From contig NZ_PVZN01000009.1 of NCBI RefSeq assembly GCF_003024385.1, forward strand, positions 1-64,000: a stretch of 64,000 nucleotides of DNA. The letters are read 5' to 3'. The stretch comes from Pseudomonas sp. BBP2017 (lineage in GTDB: Bacteria > Pseudomonadota > Gammaproteobacteria > Pseudomonadales > Pseudomonadaceae). Positions 26,301 through 35,617 of this stretch are shown in pieces. The translations under genes were made by a program, and so were the position numbers. The first letter of the stretch is position 1; each line of letters begins with the position of its first letter. The notes under the pieces are model-generated. The model was given only the letters and a program-made list of their open reading frames with translations, did no database searches and was not told where the DNA came from.

Positions 26301-26393
26301 GGCGGGATTATCATCGCCACCCTGCTGACCTTGCTGTTCCTGCCGGCGCTGTATGTGGCCTGGTACAAGATCAGGGAACCGCAGGGGGCATGA
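23346..26393 (+). CDS. triC: RND efflux inner-membrane pump (TriC-like)
   Basis: A 1015-residue HAE1/AcrB-family proton-drug antiporter with twelve membrane helices in two halves and two large periplasmic loops. The proton-relay aspartate pair is D404-D405 in LGLLVDDAMITVEV. At the position matching AcrB Lys940 the sequence reads IGIIIRNSVILV, that is, arginine. The N-terminus LSEWALKHQSFVWYLMFVGL and the GREEDPSF motif place it in the TriC/MexK-type branch rather than AcrB/MexB. No outer-membrane channel gene follows, consistent with use of a distant OpmH/TolC-type partner. Confidence 0.88.
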   Translation: MKGSFNLSEWALKHQSFVWYLMFVGLLMGVFSYMNLGREEDPSFTIKTMVIQTRWPGATQDEMLNQVTDRIEKKLEELDSLDYVKSYTRPGESTVYVNLLDTTPSKDIPEIWYQVRKKIQDIHGQFPQGIQGPGFNDEFGDVYGSIYAFTADGLTMRQLRDYVEQVRAKIREVPGLGKVEMIGPQDEVLYLNFSTRKLASFGIDRRQVLQALQAQNAVTPAGVIEAGPERVSVRTSGQFASEKDLEAVNLRINDRFFRLADIADIQRGYVDPPAPQFRYNGQPAIGLGIGMKAGGNIQQFGADLHKMMDRVISDLPVGVGVHTVSDQAVVVEEAVGGFTSALFEAVVIVLVVSFVSLGIRAGLVVACSIPLVLAMVFIFMEYSGITMQRISLGALIIALGLLVDDAMITVEVMVTRLEMGETKEQAATFAYTSTAFPMLTGTLVTVAGFIPIGLNASSAGEYTYTLFAVIAAALLVSWLVAVMFAPVLGVHILNAKVKAHTEETGRVGKAFEHSLLWCMRHRWLTIVSTILLFVLALFCMRFVQNQFFPSSDRPEILVDLNLPQNASIEETRKAVDRLEATLKGDPDIVRWSAYIGQGAIRFYLPLDQQLQNPYYAQLVIVSKGFEEREGLMQRLKQRLREDFVGIGSNVQSLEMGPPVGLPIQYRVMGKDIDEVRKHAIALATLLDSNDNIGQMIYDWNEPGKVLRVEIAQDKARQLGLSSEDVATVMNSIVSGTPITQVNDNIYLINVVARAVDSERSSPQTLQNLQIVTPNGTSIPLLAFATVRYELEQPLVWRRDRKPTITIKAAVRGDIQPTDLVRELKPQIDDFTSKLPVGYKVETGGTVEASGKAQGPIAKVLPLMLFLMGTFLMIQLHSVQKLFLVASVAPLGLIGVVLALVPTGTPMGFVAILGILALIGIIIRNSVILVTQIDEYEGQGLSPWAAVQEATNHRRRPILLTAAAASLGMIPIAREVFWGPMAYAMIGGIIIATLLTLLFLPALYVAWYKIREPQGA

Positions 26394-26403
26394 GGGCTGA
26401 AAC

Positions 26404-26426
26404 CATCGCGGGCTTGCCCCGCGATG
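26404..26426 (+). repeat. single REP palindrome after triC
   Basis: catcgcgggcttgccccgcg and the closing atg form a perfect-arm hairpin eleven bases after the triC stop. Confidence 0.8.
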
Positions 26427-26434
26427 CTGTTGAA

Positions 26435-26467
26435 CAAAAAACCGGCGCACAAGGCGCCGGTTTTTTT
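26435..26467. terminator. bidirectional intrinsic terminator between triC and ilvD
   Basis: ACCGGCGC (26441-26448) pairs with GCGCCGGT (26454-26461), loop of five, flanked by AAAAAA on the left and TTTTTTT on the right. It would stop triC transcripts on the plus strand and ilvD transcripts on the minus strand. Confidence 0.9.
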
Positions 26468-26480
26468 GTACTGCGTCGAC

Positions 26481-28322
26481 TTACAGCCCGTCGAGCAACG
26501 CCTTGTTGCGTACCGCGCCCTTGTCGGCGCTGGTGGCCAGCAGGGCGTAGGCTTTCAGTGCGGTGGTCACTTTACGTGGGCGTACTTCCACCGGCTTCCA
26601 GCCTTTCTTGTCCTGTTCGACACGACGTGCCGCCAACTCTTCATCGCTGACCAGCAAGTTGATCGAGCGGTTGGGGATGTCGATCAGCACCTTGTCGCCG
26701 TCCTGCACCAGGCCGATGGCGCCGCCGGCAGCCGCTTCAGGAGAAGCGTGGCCGATGGACAGGCCCGAAGTGCCGCCGGAGAAGCGACCGTCGGTGAGCA
26801 GGGCGCAAGCTTTGCCCAGGCCTTTGGATTTCAGGTAGGAGGTCGGATAGAGCATTTCCTGCATGCCCGGGCCGCCTTTCGGGCCTTCGTAGCGGATGAT
26901 GACGATATCGCCTTCTTTCACTTCGTCGGCAAGGATGCCGCGCACGGCGCTGTCCTGGCTTTCGAATATTTTCGCGTTGCCTTCGAACACATGGATGGAT
27001 TCATCGACACCCGCAGTCTTCACCACGCAACCGTCCAGGGCGATGTTGCCGTACAGCACGGCCAGGCCACCCTCTTGCGAGTAAGCGTGCTCGACACTGC
27101 GGATGCAGCCGTTTTCACGGTCGTCATCCAGGCTCGGCCAGCGGGTCGACTGACTGAACGCGGTCTGGGTCGGAATACCGGCCGGACCGGCCTTGAAGAA
27201 GTGGTGCACCGCTTCGTCGTCGGTCTGGGTGATGTCCCACTTGGCGATGGCTTCTTCCATGCTCGGGCTATGCACGGTCGGCAGGTCGGTGTGCAGCAGA
27301 CCACCACGGGCCAGCGAACCGAGGATGCTAAAGATGCCGCCAGCGCGATGGACGTCTTCCATGTGGTACTTCTGGATGTTCGGCGCGACTTTGCACAGCT
27401 GTGGCACTTTGCGTGACAGACGATCGATATCGCGCAGGTCGAAGTCGATCTCGGCTTCCTGGGCGGCAGCCAGCAGGTGCAGGATGGTGTTGGTCGAACC
27501 GCCCATGGCGATGTCGAGCATCATGGCGTTCTCGAACGCCTTGAAGTTGGCAATATTACGCGGCAGGACGCTCTGGTCATTGTCGCCGTAGTAGCGCTTG
27601 CACAGCTCGACGATGGTGCGGCCGGCCTGCAGGAACAGCTGCTCGCGGTCGCTGTGGGTGGCCAGGGTCGAACCGTTGCCCGGCAAAGCCAGGCCCAGTG
27701 CTTCGGTCAGGCAGTTCATCGAGTTGGCGGTGAACATGCCGGAGCAGGAGCCGCAGGTCGGGCAGGCGCTGCGCTCGTATTCGGCGACTTTTTCGTCGGA
27801 AGCAGTCGAATCTGCGGCGATGACCATGGCATCGACCAGGTCCAGGCCATGGCTGGCCAGCTTGGTCTTGCCGGCTTCCATCGGCCCACCGGAAACGAAA
27901 ATCACCGGAATGTTCAGGCGCAGGGCAGCCATGAGCATGCCGGGGGTGATCTTGTCGCAGTTGGAAATGCACACGATAGCGTCGGCGCAGTGGGCGTTGA
28001 CCATGTACTCGACCGAGTCGGCGATGATCTCGCGGCTTGGCAGCGAATAGAGCATGCCATCGTGGCCCATGGCGATGCCATCGTCGACCGCGATGGTATT
28101 GAACTCCTTGGCCACGCCACCGGCGCGTTCGATTTCGCGGGCGACCAGTTGGCCCAGGTCCTTCAGGTGCACATGCCCCGGGACGAACTGGGTGAACGAG
28201 TTGGCGATGGCGATGATTGGCTTTTTAAAGTCCTCGTCTTTCATCCCGGTGGCACGCCACAAGGCGCGTGCGCCGGCCATATTGCGACCGTGGGTGGACG
28301 TTTTTGAGCGGTAATCAGGCAT
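26481..28322 (-). CDS. ilvD: dihydroxy-acid dehydratase
   Basis: A 613-residue IlvD/Edd family iron-sulphur enzyme that dehydrates dihydroxy-isovalerate and its homologue in valine, isoleucine and leucine synthesis. Cluster and metal motifs are visible: [20 protein letters not shown] near 121 and [20 protein letters not shown] near 195, plus late [20 protein letters not shown]. The start [20 protein letters not shown] is the conserved family N-terminus; the ATG at 28322 has AGGAG upstream, so the 21-residue upstream extension is rejected. Terminator at 26.44 kb. Confidence 0.97.
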   Translation of the reverse strand: MPDYRSKTSTHGRNMAGARALWRATGMKDEDFKKPIIAIANSFTQFVPGHVHLKDLGQLVAREIERAGGVAKEFNTIAVDDGIAMGHDGMLYSLPSREIIADSVEYMVNAHCADAIVCISNCDKITPGMLMAALRLNIPVIFVSGGPMEAGKTKLASHGLDLVDAMVIAADSTASDEKVAEYERSACPTCGSCSGMFTANSMNCLTEALGLALPGNGSTLATHSDREQLFLQAGRTIVELCKRYYGDNDQSVLPRNIANFKAFENAMMLDIAMGGSTNTILHLLAAAQEAEIDFDLRDIDRLSRKVPQLCKVAPNIQKYHMEDVHRAGGIFSILGSLARGGLLHTDLPTVHSPSMEEAIAKWDITQTDDEAVHHFFKAGPAGIPTQTAFSQSTRWPSLDDDRENGCIRSVEHAYSQEGGLAVLYGNIALDGCVVKTAGVDESIHVFEGNAKIFESQDSAVRGILADEVKEGDIVIIRYEGPKGGPGMQEMLYPTSYLKSKGLGKACALLTDGRFSGGTSGLSIGHASPEAAAGGAIGLVQDGDKVLIDIPNRSINLLVSDEELAARRVEQDKKGWKPVEVRPRKVTTALKAYALLATSADKGAVRNKALLDGL

Positions 28323-28698
28323 GAAGCACTCCTGGCGGCTAAGCAGGTAACAAAAAGGGGAGTGAGCTTCTCTTGTCCTTTGCACCGAAGGCAGGTGGCC
28401 GCTGGTACGGATGAAGCCGAGATCGCCGCGGGATCGCCGTGCGCTCGGCCAGAGCTCATAAACCCGCCGGGGATGACTGGCGATGAATAGCCCGATTCTA
28501 CACCGCTGGCGCCGCGAAGGAATGGCGTTGTGGATAGTTGGTGGTGATCGGCGGCGATGTTGTTCCGCAATTGGTCTGTCAGATCCTCTGTAAGACTGTT
28601 CTGAAATGCCACTAAAACCCGGAAAAGCAGCTGTTTCCGCTCTCCGGACTGGCTATCATCCCCGCGCCGCATGTGCGGCTTACGAGACGACACCCTTA

Positions 28699-28779
28699 AT
28701 GGACCTTCCCAGTTTCAGTTCATCGCGAACCTACATTCTGGCACTGAATGCAGTGGCGTCAGGGCTGCCCGTTAGCTGA
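28699..28779 (+). promoter_or_regulatory. candidate 26-residue leader ORF before the mgtE-like gene
   Basis: ATG at 28699 opens a frame encoding MDLPSFSSSRTYILALNAVA then SGLPVS and TGA (28777-28779). The ribosome site is weak. The stop lies inside a hairpin (GACCGA 28778-28783 with TCGGTC 28792-28797). Mg2+ transporter genes in enterics use proline-containing leader peptides; the likeness here is only in arrangement. Confidence 0.3.
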
Positions 28780-28800
28780 CCGATAGCCTTGTCGGTCGGC

Positions 28801-28828
28801 CTCCAGGCACCTGCACTGCTGCCTGGAG
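28801..28828 (+). promoter_or_regulatory. hairpin sequestering the mgtE ribosome-binding site
   Basis: CTCCAGGCA (28801-28809) is perfectly complementary to TGCCTGGAG (28820-28828), with a ten-base loop. The GGAG of the right arm is the Shine-Dalgarno of the mgtE-like gene, whose ATG follows six bases later. In the folded state translation would be blocked; the overlapping upstream hairpin could offer a switch. Confidence 0.55.
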
Positions 28829-28834
28829 ATCGAT

Positions 28835-29893
28835 ATGACCACAATCCACGAAGCAAACCTGGGCGGATTGGCCTTGCCACGCGAACAAGCCCAGGCTCGT
28901 CGCGACCACCTGCTGCAGGTCGGCTGCTACCCTACCGGTACCGCTGGGGCGCTGATGAGCAGCCATTACTCCTGCATCTGCAGCGGCCTGAGCGCAAGCC
29001 AGGCCATCGATATGCTGCGCCGCGAAGCCGCTGATGCCGAGACCATCTATCAGTCCTACGTGCTCGACGAGCAGGGCAACCTGCTTGGCACGCTGTCCCT
29101 GCGCGAGCTGATTCTTGCCACACCCGAGTTGCCGGTAGAGCAACTGATGGTGCGTCCGGTACTCAGTGTCAGCACTGCCACCTCTCAGGAAGAAGTGGCC
29201 AGACTGATCAGCGAACACGACCTGCTGGCCTTGCCTGTGCTGGACAGCGGCGGACGTCTGGTGGGCATCGTCACTTGTGACGATGCCATGGATGTGGTGG
29301 TCGAGGAGGCCACCGAGGACTTCCATAAAGGCGCGCTGATCGGTACCCATCTGGGCAACCTGAAGACTGCCACGGTGGGTTTGCTCTATCGCAAACGCGT
29401 GCTCTGGCTGGTGTTGCTGGTGTTCGGCAACCTGTTTTCCGGGGCGGGTATTGCCGCTTTCGAAGACACCATCGCCGCGCATATCGCCCTGGTGTTCTTC
29501 CTGCCGTTGCTGGTCGACAGTGGCGGCAATGCCGGGGCCCAGTCGGCGACGCTGATGGTCCGTGCCCTGGCTACCGGAGAGGTGGTCATGCGCGACTGGT
29601 TGAGCCTGCTCGGGCGGGAGTGTGGGGTGGCCTTGGCCCTGGGTAGCACCATGGCTGTTGCGGTGGCGTCGTTGGGGGTGTTGCGAGGCGGCCCGGATAT
29701 TGCGCTGATCGTCGCCAGCAGCATGTTGGTGATTGTCTTGTTGGGCAGCTTGATCGGCATGAGCCTGCCGTTTCTGCTAAGCCGCATGAAGCTCGACCCG
29801 GCCACCGCCAGCGGGCCCTTGGTGACCTCGATTGCCGATGCCGCCGGAGTACTGGTGTACTTCGGGATTGCTTCGCAGGTGCTGGATATCTGA
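28835..29893 (+). CDS. mgtE: MgtE-family magnesium transporter, short form
   Basis: A 352-residue MgtE/SLC41-type Mg2+ channel. A CBS domain pair covers about residues 65-170 (ELPVEQLMVRPVLSVSTATS; GGRLVGIVTCDDAMDVV), followed by five membrane helices from about 190. The selectivity-region motifs are PLLVDSGGNAGAQSATLMVR and DPATASGPLVTSIADAAGVL. Most MgtE proteins are about 450 residues; here the N-terminal superhelical domain is reduced to roughly 60 residues. The CBS/N domains normally close the pore when cytosolic Mg2+ is high. Initiation appears controlled by a hairpin over the ribosome site. Confidence 0.88.
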   Translation: MTTIHEANLGGLALPREQAQARRDHLLQVGCYPTGTAGALMSSHYSCICSGLSASQAIDMLRREAADAETIYQSYVLDEQGNLLGTLSLRELILATPELPVEQLMVRPVLSVSTATSQEEVARLISEHDLLALPVLDSGGRLVGIVTCDDAMDVVVEEATEDFHKGALIGTHLGNLKTATVGLLYRKRVLWLVLLVFGNLFSGAGIAAFEDTIAAHIALVFFLPLLVDSGGNAGAQSATLMVRALATGEVVMRDWLSLLGRECGVALALGSTMAVAVASLGVLRGGPDIALIVASSMLVIVLLGSLIGMSLPFLLSRMKLDPATASGPLVTSIADAAGVLVYFGIASQVLDI

Positions 29894-29900
29894 AAGCGAG

Positions 29901-29923
29901 AATCCCGGCCCTTGGCCGGGATT
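29901..29923. terminator. hairpin between mgtE and the RlmI-like gene
   Basis: AATCCCGGCC pairs with GGCCGGGATT, loop CTT, between convergent genes. The T-run is weak on both sides, so efficiency is uncertain. Confidence 0.6.
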
Positions 29924-29938
29924 CATTCACTCTGCTAC

Positions 29939-31135
29939 TTAGCCGTTAGGCAGCAACCGGCAGGTAATGCTCTTGATGTAACGGGTTTCCGGGATCGCCG
30001 GGTGGACCGGATGATCCGGGCCCTGGCCGCCGCGTTCGAGCAGCTGGATGTTGCGATCCAGATGACGAGCGCTGGTCAGCAGGATGTTCTGCAGGTCGTC
30101 CTCGGGCAAGTGCATCGAGCACGAGGCGCTGACCAGAATGCCGTCTTTGGTCAGCAGGCGCATGGCCTGTTCGTTCAGGCGGCGGTAAGCGCCTTCACCG
30201 TTTTTCAGGTCTTTCTTGCGCTTGATGAAGGCGGGCGGGTCGGCAACGATTACGTCGAAACGCTCTTCGGAGGCCTTGAGTTCCTTCAGTGCTTCGAACA
30301 CGTCGCCTTCAATGCAGGTGAGTTTCTCGGCAATGCCATTGAGCGCGGCGTTGCGCTCCACGCCATCGAGGGCAAAGCCCGAGGCGTCGACGCAGAACAC
30401 TTCGCTGGCACCGAAGGCGCCAGCCTGCACGCCCCAGCCACCGATGTAGCTGAACAAGTCGAGAACACGCTTGCCCTGAACGTACGGCGCCAGGCGCGCG
30501 CGGTTCATGCGGTGGTCGTAGAACCAGCCGGTCTTCTGGCCTTCCATTACCGGGGCTTCGAATTTGACGCCGTTCTCTTCCAGGGCAACCCACTCCGGCA
30601 CCAGGCCGAATACGGTTTCGACGTAACGGTTCAGGCCTTCGGCGTCACGGGCGGCCGAGTCGTTCTTGAACAGGATGCCGCTTGGCTTGAGGACCTGCAC
30701 CAGGGCGGCGATGACGTCGTCCTTGTGTTGTTCCATGGTGGCCGAGGCCAACTGAACGACCAGAATATCGCCGAAGCGATCGACGACCAGGCCTGGCAAC
30801 AGGTCGGAGTCACCGTACACCAGGCGGTAGAACGGCTTGTCGAACAGACGCTCTCGCAACGACAGGGCAACGTTGATGCGGTGCACCAGCAGCGACTTGT
30901 CCAGCGCCAGCTTGGCGTCACGCGACAGCAGGCGGGCGCAGATCAGGTTGTTCGGGCTCATGGCGACGACGCCCAGGGCCTTGCCACCGGCGGTTTCCAG
31001 AATCGCCTGGTCACCGGCCTTGAAACCATGCAGCGGGGTCGCGGCGACGTCGATTTCGTTGCTGTAAACCCACAGGTGGCCGGCGCGCAGGCGGCGGTCG
31101 GCATTGGCTTTGAGACGAAGGCTGGGCAGGGACAT
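29939..31135 (-). CDS. class I SAM-dependent rRNA methyltransferase, RlmI-like
   Basis: A 398-residue protein with an N-terminal PUA domain (about 1-75, RLKANADRRLRAGHLWVYSNEI) and a C-terminal Rossmann methyltransferase. Motif I is VLDLFSYIGGWGVQAGAFGA near 222, motif IV is VIVADPPAF near 290, and SASCSMHL carries the catalytic-type cysteine of RNA m5C enzymes. RlmI methylates C1962 of 23S rRNA in E. coli; the same role is likely. The ATG at 31135 with GGAGC upstream is chosen over an upstream codon. It is convergent with mgtE and divergent from the HDOD gene. Confidence 0.87.
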   Translation of the reverse strand: MSLPSLRLKANADRRLRAGHLWVYSNEIDVAATPLHGFKAGDQAILETAGGKALGVVAMSPNNLICARLLSRDAKLALDKSLLVHRINVALSLRERLFDKPFYRLVYGDSDLLPGLVVDRFGDILVVQLASATMEQHKDDVIAALVQVLKPSGILFKNDSAARDAEGLNRYVETVFGLVPEWVALEENGVKFEAPVMEGQKTGWFYDHRMNRARLAPYVQGKRVLDLFSYIGGWGVQAGAFGASEVFCVDASGFALDGVERNAALNGIAEKLTCIEGDVFEALKELKASEERFDVIVADPPAFIKRKKDLKNGEGAYRRLNEQAMRLLTKDGILVSASCSMHLPEDDLQNILLTSARHLDRNIQLLERGGQGPDHPVHPAIPETRYIKSITCRLLPNG

Positions 31136-31288
31136 GACGTCGCTCCGGGAAAAAAGAGCGGGAGTATAACCTGATGCCTGTGGCGCTGATGTGAATAGCG
31201 ACAAATTGCAACAGAGCAGTGGCCTTTCGCTTCACCCCGGGCCGGTACGATCGGGTTAGAATCGCCGCTCAGCCCCGAGTGTGTACTT

Positions 31289-32155
31289 ATGTCCCAGGAA
31301 CTCTCCGCCGAACAGATCCAGCACGCCTTGCAAGGTATCAGCGTGCCGCCACAGCCGCAGATCATGGTCGATCTTCAGTTCGAGCAATACATGCCTGATC
31401 CCGACCTTGAGGTGATCGCCAAACTGATCGCCCAGGACCCGGGCCTGTCTGGCGCTTTGCTCAAGCTGGTCAATTCGCCGTATTACGGCCTGACCAACAA
31501 GATTGCCTCGATCCAGCGTGCGGTGAACCTGCTCGGCAGTCGTTCGATCATCAACCTGATCAACGCCCAGTCGATCAAGGGCGAGATGAGCGACGACACC
31601 ATCGTTACCCTCAACCGCTTCTGGGACACCGCCCAGGATGTGGCCATGACCTGCCTGACCCTGGCCAAGCGTATCGGCTCACAGGCGGTTGACGAGGCCT
31701 ATGCCCTGGGCCTGTTTCACGACTGCGGTGTGCCGCTGATGCTCAAGCGCTTCCCCGAGTACATGGACGTGCTCGAAGACGCCTACGCCAATGCGGGTGC
31801 CGACAAGCGGGTGGTCGACATCGAGAACCAGGTGTTCAACACCAACCACGCAGTGGTCGGTTACTACACCGCCAAGTCCTGGCGCCTGCCCGAGCACCTG
31901 AGCAATGCCATCGCCAACCACCACAATGCCCTGGCGGTGTTCAGCGATGATTCGGTGCGTAACAGCCAACTGAAGAACCTGCTGGCGATCCTCAAGATGG
32001 CCGAGCACATCTGCTCGTCGTACCGGGTGCTGGGCAACCAGAGCGTCGACCACGAGTGGAATGCCGTTGGGCACCTGGTGCTCGACTATGTGGGGCTTTC
32101 CGAGTACGACTTTGAGAACCTCAAGCAAACCATTCGCGAATTGGGCAGTCACTGA
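31289..32155 (+). CDS. HDOD domain protein
   Basis: A 288-residue soluble protein made almost wholly of one HDOD domain: LKLVNSPYYGLTNKIASIQR and AVNLLGSRSIINLI near 52-85, then LGLFHDCGVPLMLKRFP near 143 and HHNALAVFSDDSV near 211. HDOD proteins are HD-like domains usually lacking phosphodiesterase activity and act in signalling, often scaffolding c-di-GMP or chemotaxis outputs; no partner domain is present here. The next gene, mutM, begins three bases after its stop, so they are probably cotranscribed. Confidence 0.87.
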   Translation: MSQELSAEQIQHALQGISVPPQPQIMVDLQFEQYMPDPDLEVIAKLIAQDPGLSGALLKLVNSPYYGLTNKIASIQRAVNLLGSRSIINLINAQSIKGEMSDDTIVTLNRFWDTAQDVAMTCLTLAKRIGSQAVDEAYALGLFHDCGVPLMLKRFPEYMDVLEDAYANAGADKRVVDIENQVFNTNHAVVGYYTAKSWRLPEHLSNAIANHHNALAVFSDDSVRNSQLKNLLAILKMAEHICSSYRVLGNQSVDHEWNAVGHLVLDYVGLSEYDFENLKQTIRELGSH

Positions 32156-32158
32156 TCC

Positions 32159-32971
32159 ATGCCGGAACTACCAGAAGTCGAGACCACCCGGCGCGGTATC
32201 GCGCCTTACCTGGAAGGCCAGCGCGTCAACCGGGTGATCGTGCGCGACCGGCGCCTGCGCTGGCCAATCCCCGAAGACCTCGATGTTCGCCTGTCCGGGC
32301 AGCGTTTCGTCAAGGTCGAGCGCCGCGCCAAGTACCTGCTGCTCAATGCCGAGGTCGGGACGCTGATCAGTCACCTGGGGATGTCCGGCAATCTGCGTCT
32401 GGTCGAGATCGGCTTGCCAGCCGCCAAGCATGAACATGTGGATATCGAGCTGGAGTCGGGCCTGGCCTTGCGCTATACCGACCCGCGCCGCTTTGGCGCG
32501 ATGCTCTGGAGCCTCGATCCGCTCAATCATGAGCTGCTGATCAAGCTTGGCCCTGAACCGTTGACCGACCTGTTCGATGGTGAGCGCTTGTTCCAGCTGT
32601 CGCGGGGCAAGGCCATGGCGGTCAAGCCGTTCATCATGGACAACGCGGTGGTGGTCGGCGTCGGCAACATCTATGCGACCGAGGCCCTGTTTGCTGCGGG
32701 CATCGATCCGCGCCGCGAGGCCGGGAGCATCTCACGGGCGCGTTATCTGAAGCTGGCGATCGAGATCAAGCGCATCCTCGCCTGCGCGATTGAGCGCGGT
32801 GGCACCACCTTGCGCGACTTTGTCGGCGGTGATGGCCAGCCGGGCTATTTCCAGCAGGAACTGTTCGTTTACGGACGCCGGGAAGAGCCCTGCAAGGTCT
32901 GCGGCAGTATCCTGCGCGAGGTCAAGCTCGGCCAGCGCGCCAGCGTGTTCTGCCCGCGCTGCCAGAAGTGA
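32159..32971 (+). CDS. mutM: formamidopyrimidine-DNA glycosylase
   Basis: A 270-residue Fpg/MutM base-excision enzyme that removes 8-oxoguanine and ring-opened purines. The N-terminal PELPEVE (Pro2 nucleophile, Glu3) and the lysine in RRAKYLLL near 57 are present. The helix-two-turn-helix region is [15 protein letters not shown] near 163, and the C-terminal zinc finger is CKVCGSI...FCPRCQK. The length matches the family. Convergent with ggt, seven bases apart. Confidence 0.97.
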   Translation: MPELPEVETTRRGIAPYLEGQRVNRVIVRDRRLRWPIPEDLDVRLSGQRFVKVERRAKYLLLNAEVGTLISHLGMSGNLRLVEIGLPAAKHEHVDIELESGLALRYTDPRRFGAMLWSLDPLNHELLIKLGPEPLTDLFDGERLFQLSRGKAMAVKPFIMDNAVVVGVGNIYATEALFAAGIDPRREAGSISRARYLKLAIEIKRILACAIERGGTTLRDFVGGDGQPGYFQQELFVYGRREEPCKVCGSILREVKLGQRASVFCPRCQK

Positions 32972-32977
32972 GGGGGC

Positions 32978-34665
32978 TCAGCGTGGGCTGAGCACTTCGG
33001 CGCTACCCACGCCACGCGGGTCGCTGGCGGCTTCCAGGGCTTGACTGGATTTATCCCAGTACAACACTTGTTGATTGCCGTAAGTACGGCCCAAATCCTT
33101 GAGCTGGTAGCCGCGGGCATTTAGCTCGCGCTGCTGTTCGGCGCTGAACGCGCCCGGTTCGTGCTCGACCACATCCGGCAGGTACTGGTGGTGATAACGC
33201 GGCACTGCGGGCCAGTTGGCGACCGGCTTGCCTTCGAGAAACCCAAGCATCGACAATAGCACCATGCTCGGAATCCGGCTGCCGCCGGGTGTGCCGAAGG
33301 CGGCGAACTGTGTTGGACTCTCGATGAAACTCGGGCTCATGCTCGACAGCGGCCGCTTGCCGGCAGCCACGGCATTGGCCTGGCTGGCGGCCAGGCCATA
33401 ACTGTTGCTGCCGCGCGGGTCGGCAGCGAAGTCATCCATTTCGTTGTTCAACACCACGCCCGTACCGGGTGCGCTGAAGGCCGCACCGAATGGCAGGTTG
33501 ACCGACAGCGTCGCGGCCACGGCGTTGCCTTCGGCGTCGATCACCGCGAAGTGGGTGGTGTGGTCGCCTTCACGCCAGGCTGGGGCGGGCGGCAGGCTGC
33601 TGCTTGGCGTGGCCTGATGCACGTCGATGCTGTCGGCAAGGCTGGTCAGGTAACTGCGCGCCAGCAGTTGCGGCATTGGGTTGGCGACGTAATCCGGATC
33701 GCCGAGCAGGCCGCGGTCGCGGTAGGCGCGGCGCAGTACTTCCAGCACGTAATGGCTACGTTGCACCGGCTCGGCACTCTGCCAGGGTAGACGCTGAAGC
33801 ATCGCCAGGCTCTGGGCCAGGGCTACGCCACCGGCGGACGGCGGCGGGGCACTGATCAGTTCGCGCTGATCGGCCAGCTGGTAACGCAACGGTTCGCGTT
33901 TGGCCGTGCGGTAGTTGGCCAGGTCATCCAGGCTCCAGATACCGCCTGCGGCTTGTACGCCCTGAACCATGGCCTGGGCAGTCGGGCCGCTGTAGAAACC
34001 CTCGCGGCCCTGGTTGGCCAGGCGCTCAAGGGTCACGGCCAGTTCCGGTTGGCGAATCTGTGCGCCAAGGGCTGGCACTTCACCGTTGGTGAGGAACAGT
34101 CGGGCGCTTTCCGGGTCGTCGCGCAGGGCGCTCAAGCGCATCTTGGCCCGATCACGGTAAATGCGGTCGACGGCAAAACCGTGGTTGGCCAGGCGAATGG
34201 CCGGGGCCAGGGTGTTTTTCAGTGGCAGCTTGCCATAGTGTGCGGCAAGGTCCGCCAGCGCTGCCGGCAAACCTGGAATCGCTGCTGCCAGAGGGCCATT
34301 GATGGACAGGCCAGGCTGAACCTTGCCGTCCTTCAGGTACATGGCTTCGCTGGCTTTTCCTGGCGCGCGTTCGCGGGCGTCGATAAAAGCGTAGCGTGCC
34401 GGCGTGTCGCCCTCGCGCAGGAGGAAGAAGCCGCCGCCACCGAGCCCGGAACCATAAGGCTCGACGACCGCCAGCGCAGCGCTGACTGCAATTGCCGCAT
34501 CGAAGGCATTACCGCCTTGTTCGAGGATTTCCCGCGCAGCAGCGCTGGCTTCAGCGTGCGGGCTGGCAATCGCCGCCCGCCCCGGGCCTTGTGCCAGGGC
34601 ACTGGCCGTTCCCAGCGCCAGTGCGGCGCCAAGAACCAGAGGGGCGAGGCGGGCGACGAACGGCA

Positions 34666-34666
<1 letters not shown>
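32978..34666 (-). CDS. ggt: gamma-glutamyltransferase
   Basis: A 562-residue periplasmic Ntn-hydrolase precursor with a Sec signal peptide (LAPLVLGAALALGTASALA). It would hydrolyse or transfer the gamma-glutamyl group of glutathione. Self-cleavage is expected before Thr370 in HTTHFAVID, giving large and small subunits; the glycine pair of the oxyanion site appears in FGTPGGSRIPS, and NNEMDDFA lines the pocket. Its ATG overlaps the ferredoxin stop by one base (TGATG), so the two are coupled. It ends beside the convergent mutM. Confidence 0.94.
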
Positions 34667-35592
<926 letters not shown>

Positions 35593-35617
35593 CTATAGAC
35601 AGGGTGCCCATTTGTTG

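Larger units (their letters stand above)
28323..28834. other. divergent ilvD-mgtE control region
   Basis: This 512-base gap holds the ilvD promoter on the left and a structured leader of the mgtE-like gene on the right (listed separately). I see no gene between 28323 and 28690. Confidence 0.5.
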
